The position numbers and the translations under genes were made by a program. Of a stretch of 5,302 nt of DNA, positions 5,279 to 5,302 are shown one piece after another (position 1 is the stretch's first letter; each line of letters begins with the position of its first letter). Source of the DNA: an uncultured Alphaproteobacteria bacterium (GTDB taxonomy: Bacteria; Pseudomonadota; Alphaproteobacteria; Rhizobiales; Rhizobiaceae); the NCBI GenBank assembly GCA_929200335.1, contig CAKMZG010000154.1:1074-6375 (forward strand), given 5' to 3'. Below the pieces are notes generated by a model, which saw nothing but the letters and a program-made list of their open reading frames with translations, had not been told where the DNA came from and did not search any database.

Positions 5279-5302
5279 ATGGAAGAGCATGTTTCTATCA
5301 CA
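5279..5302 (+). CDS. 5' end of the leader-controlled gene (partial)
   Basis: ATG at 5279 follows GGGGAGG (5268-5274) by four bases. Eight codons are visible (Met-Glu-Glu-His-Val-Ser-Ile-Thr) and run open to the window edge. The strong ribosome binding site and the promoter-leader-terminator order upstream make a real start likely. Eight residues are too few to name a family. Its identity would be the best clue to what the leader senses. Confidence 0.65.

Noticed and set aside
5099..5290. Minus-strand open frame across the leader
   Set aside because: It lies entirely over the predicted leader, terminator and start of the plus-strand gene. Its residues show no family features.

Overview
The window looks like chromosomal DNA from an AT-rich alphaproteobacterium, probably of the Rhizobiales/Hyphomicrobiales type. 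The main evidence is the rpsB-tsf pair. Its ribosomal protein S2 has an alphaproteobacterial-style sequence and carries an Ala/Pro/Glu-rich linker plus a helix-hairpin-helix-like tail, a domain also found appended to other alphaproteobacterial proteins such as L21 and NuoE. Genus-level assignment is not possible from the sequence alone.

Layout. Positions 1-718 (minus strand) hold a polar amino-acid ABC transporter permease of the HisQ/ArtQ/OccQ type. Its stop codon overlaps the start of a following gene, cut off by the window edge, that is probably the partner permease. Positions 719-992 are non-coding, with a likely minus-strand terminator at 824-849. Positions 993-1394 (minus) encode a small, unrecognised protein with one membrane segment. 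Positions 1395-1678 separate it from the divergent rpsB and contain a good sigma-70-type promoter and a foldable 5' leader of about 175 nt. rpsB (1679-2761) and tsf (2953-3870) form the translation operon, closed by a strong intrinsic terminator at 3897-3930. Between the two genes lie five head-to-tail 16-bp units, each a mini-hairpin, followed by a separate 10-bp stem-loop. Positions 4066-4839 encode a secreted TPR-repeat protein of unknown role.

The last part, 4840-5278, has no gene but much structure: two stem-loops after the TPR gene, a promoter at 5026-5054, a leader of about 218 nt with several mutually exclusive or pseudoknot-forming pairings, a perfect 12-bp terminator hairpin with a U-tract, then a strong ribosome binding site and the first eight codons of a new gene at the window edge. 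This promoter, folded leader, terminator and start-codon order is that of a riboswitch or attenuator. I could not match it to a known class, and it is the best candidate here for an undescribed element.

How it fits together: rpsB and tsf supply the 30S protein S2 and the EF-Tu nucleotide-exchange factor from one transcript, probably with leader-level and intergenic RNA control. The flanking transporter, membrane protein and TPR genes are separate units with no visible functional link to them.
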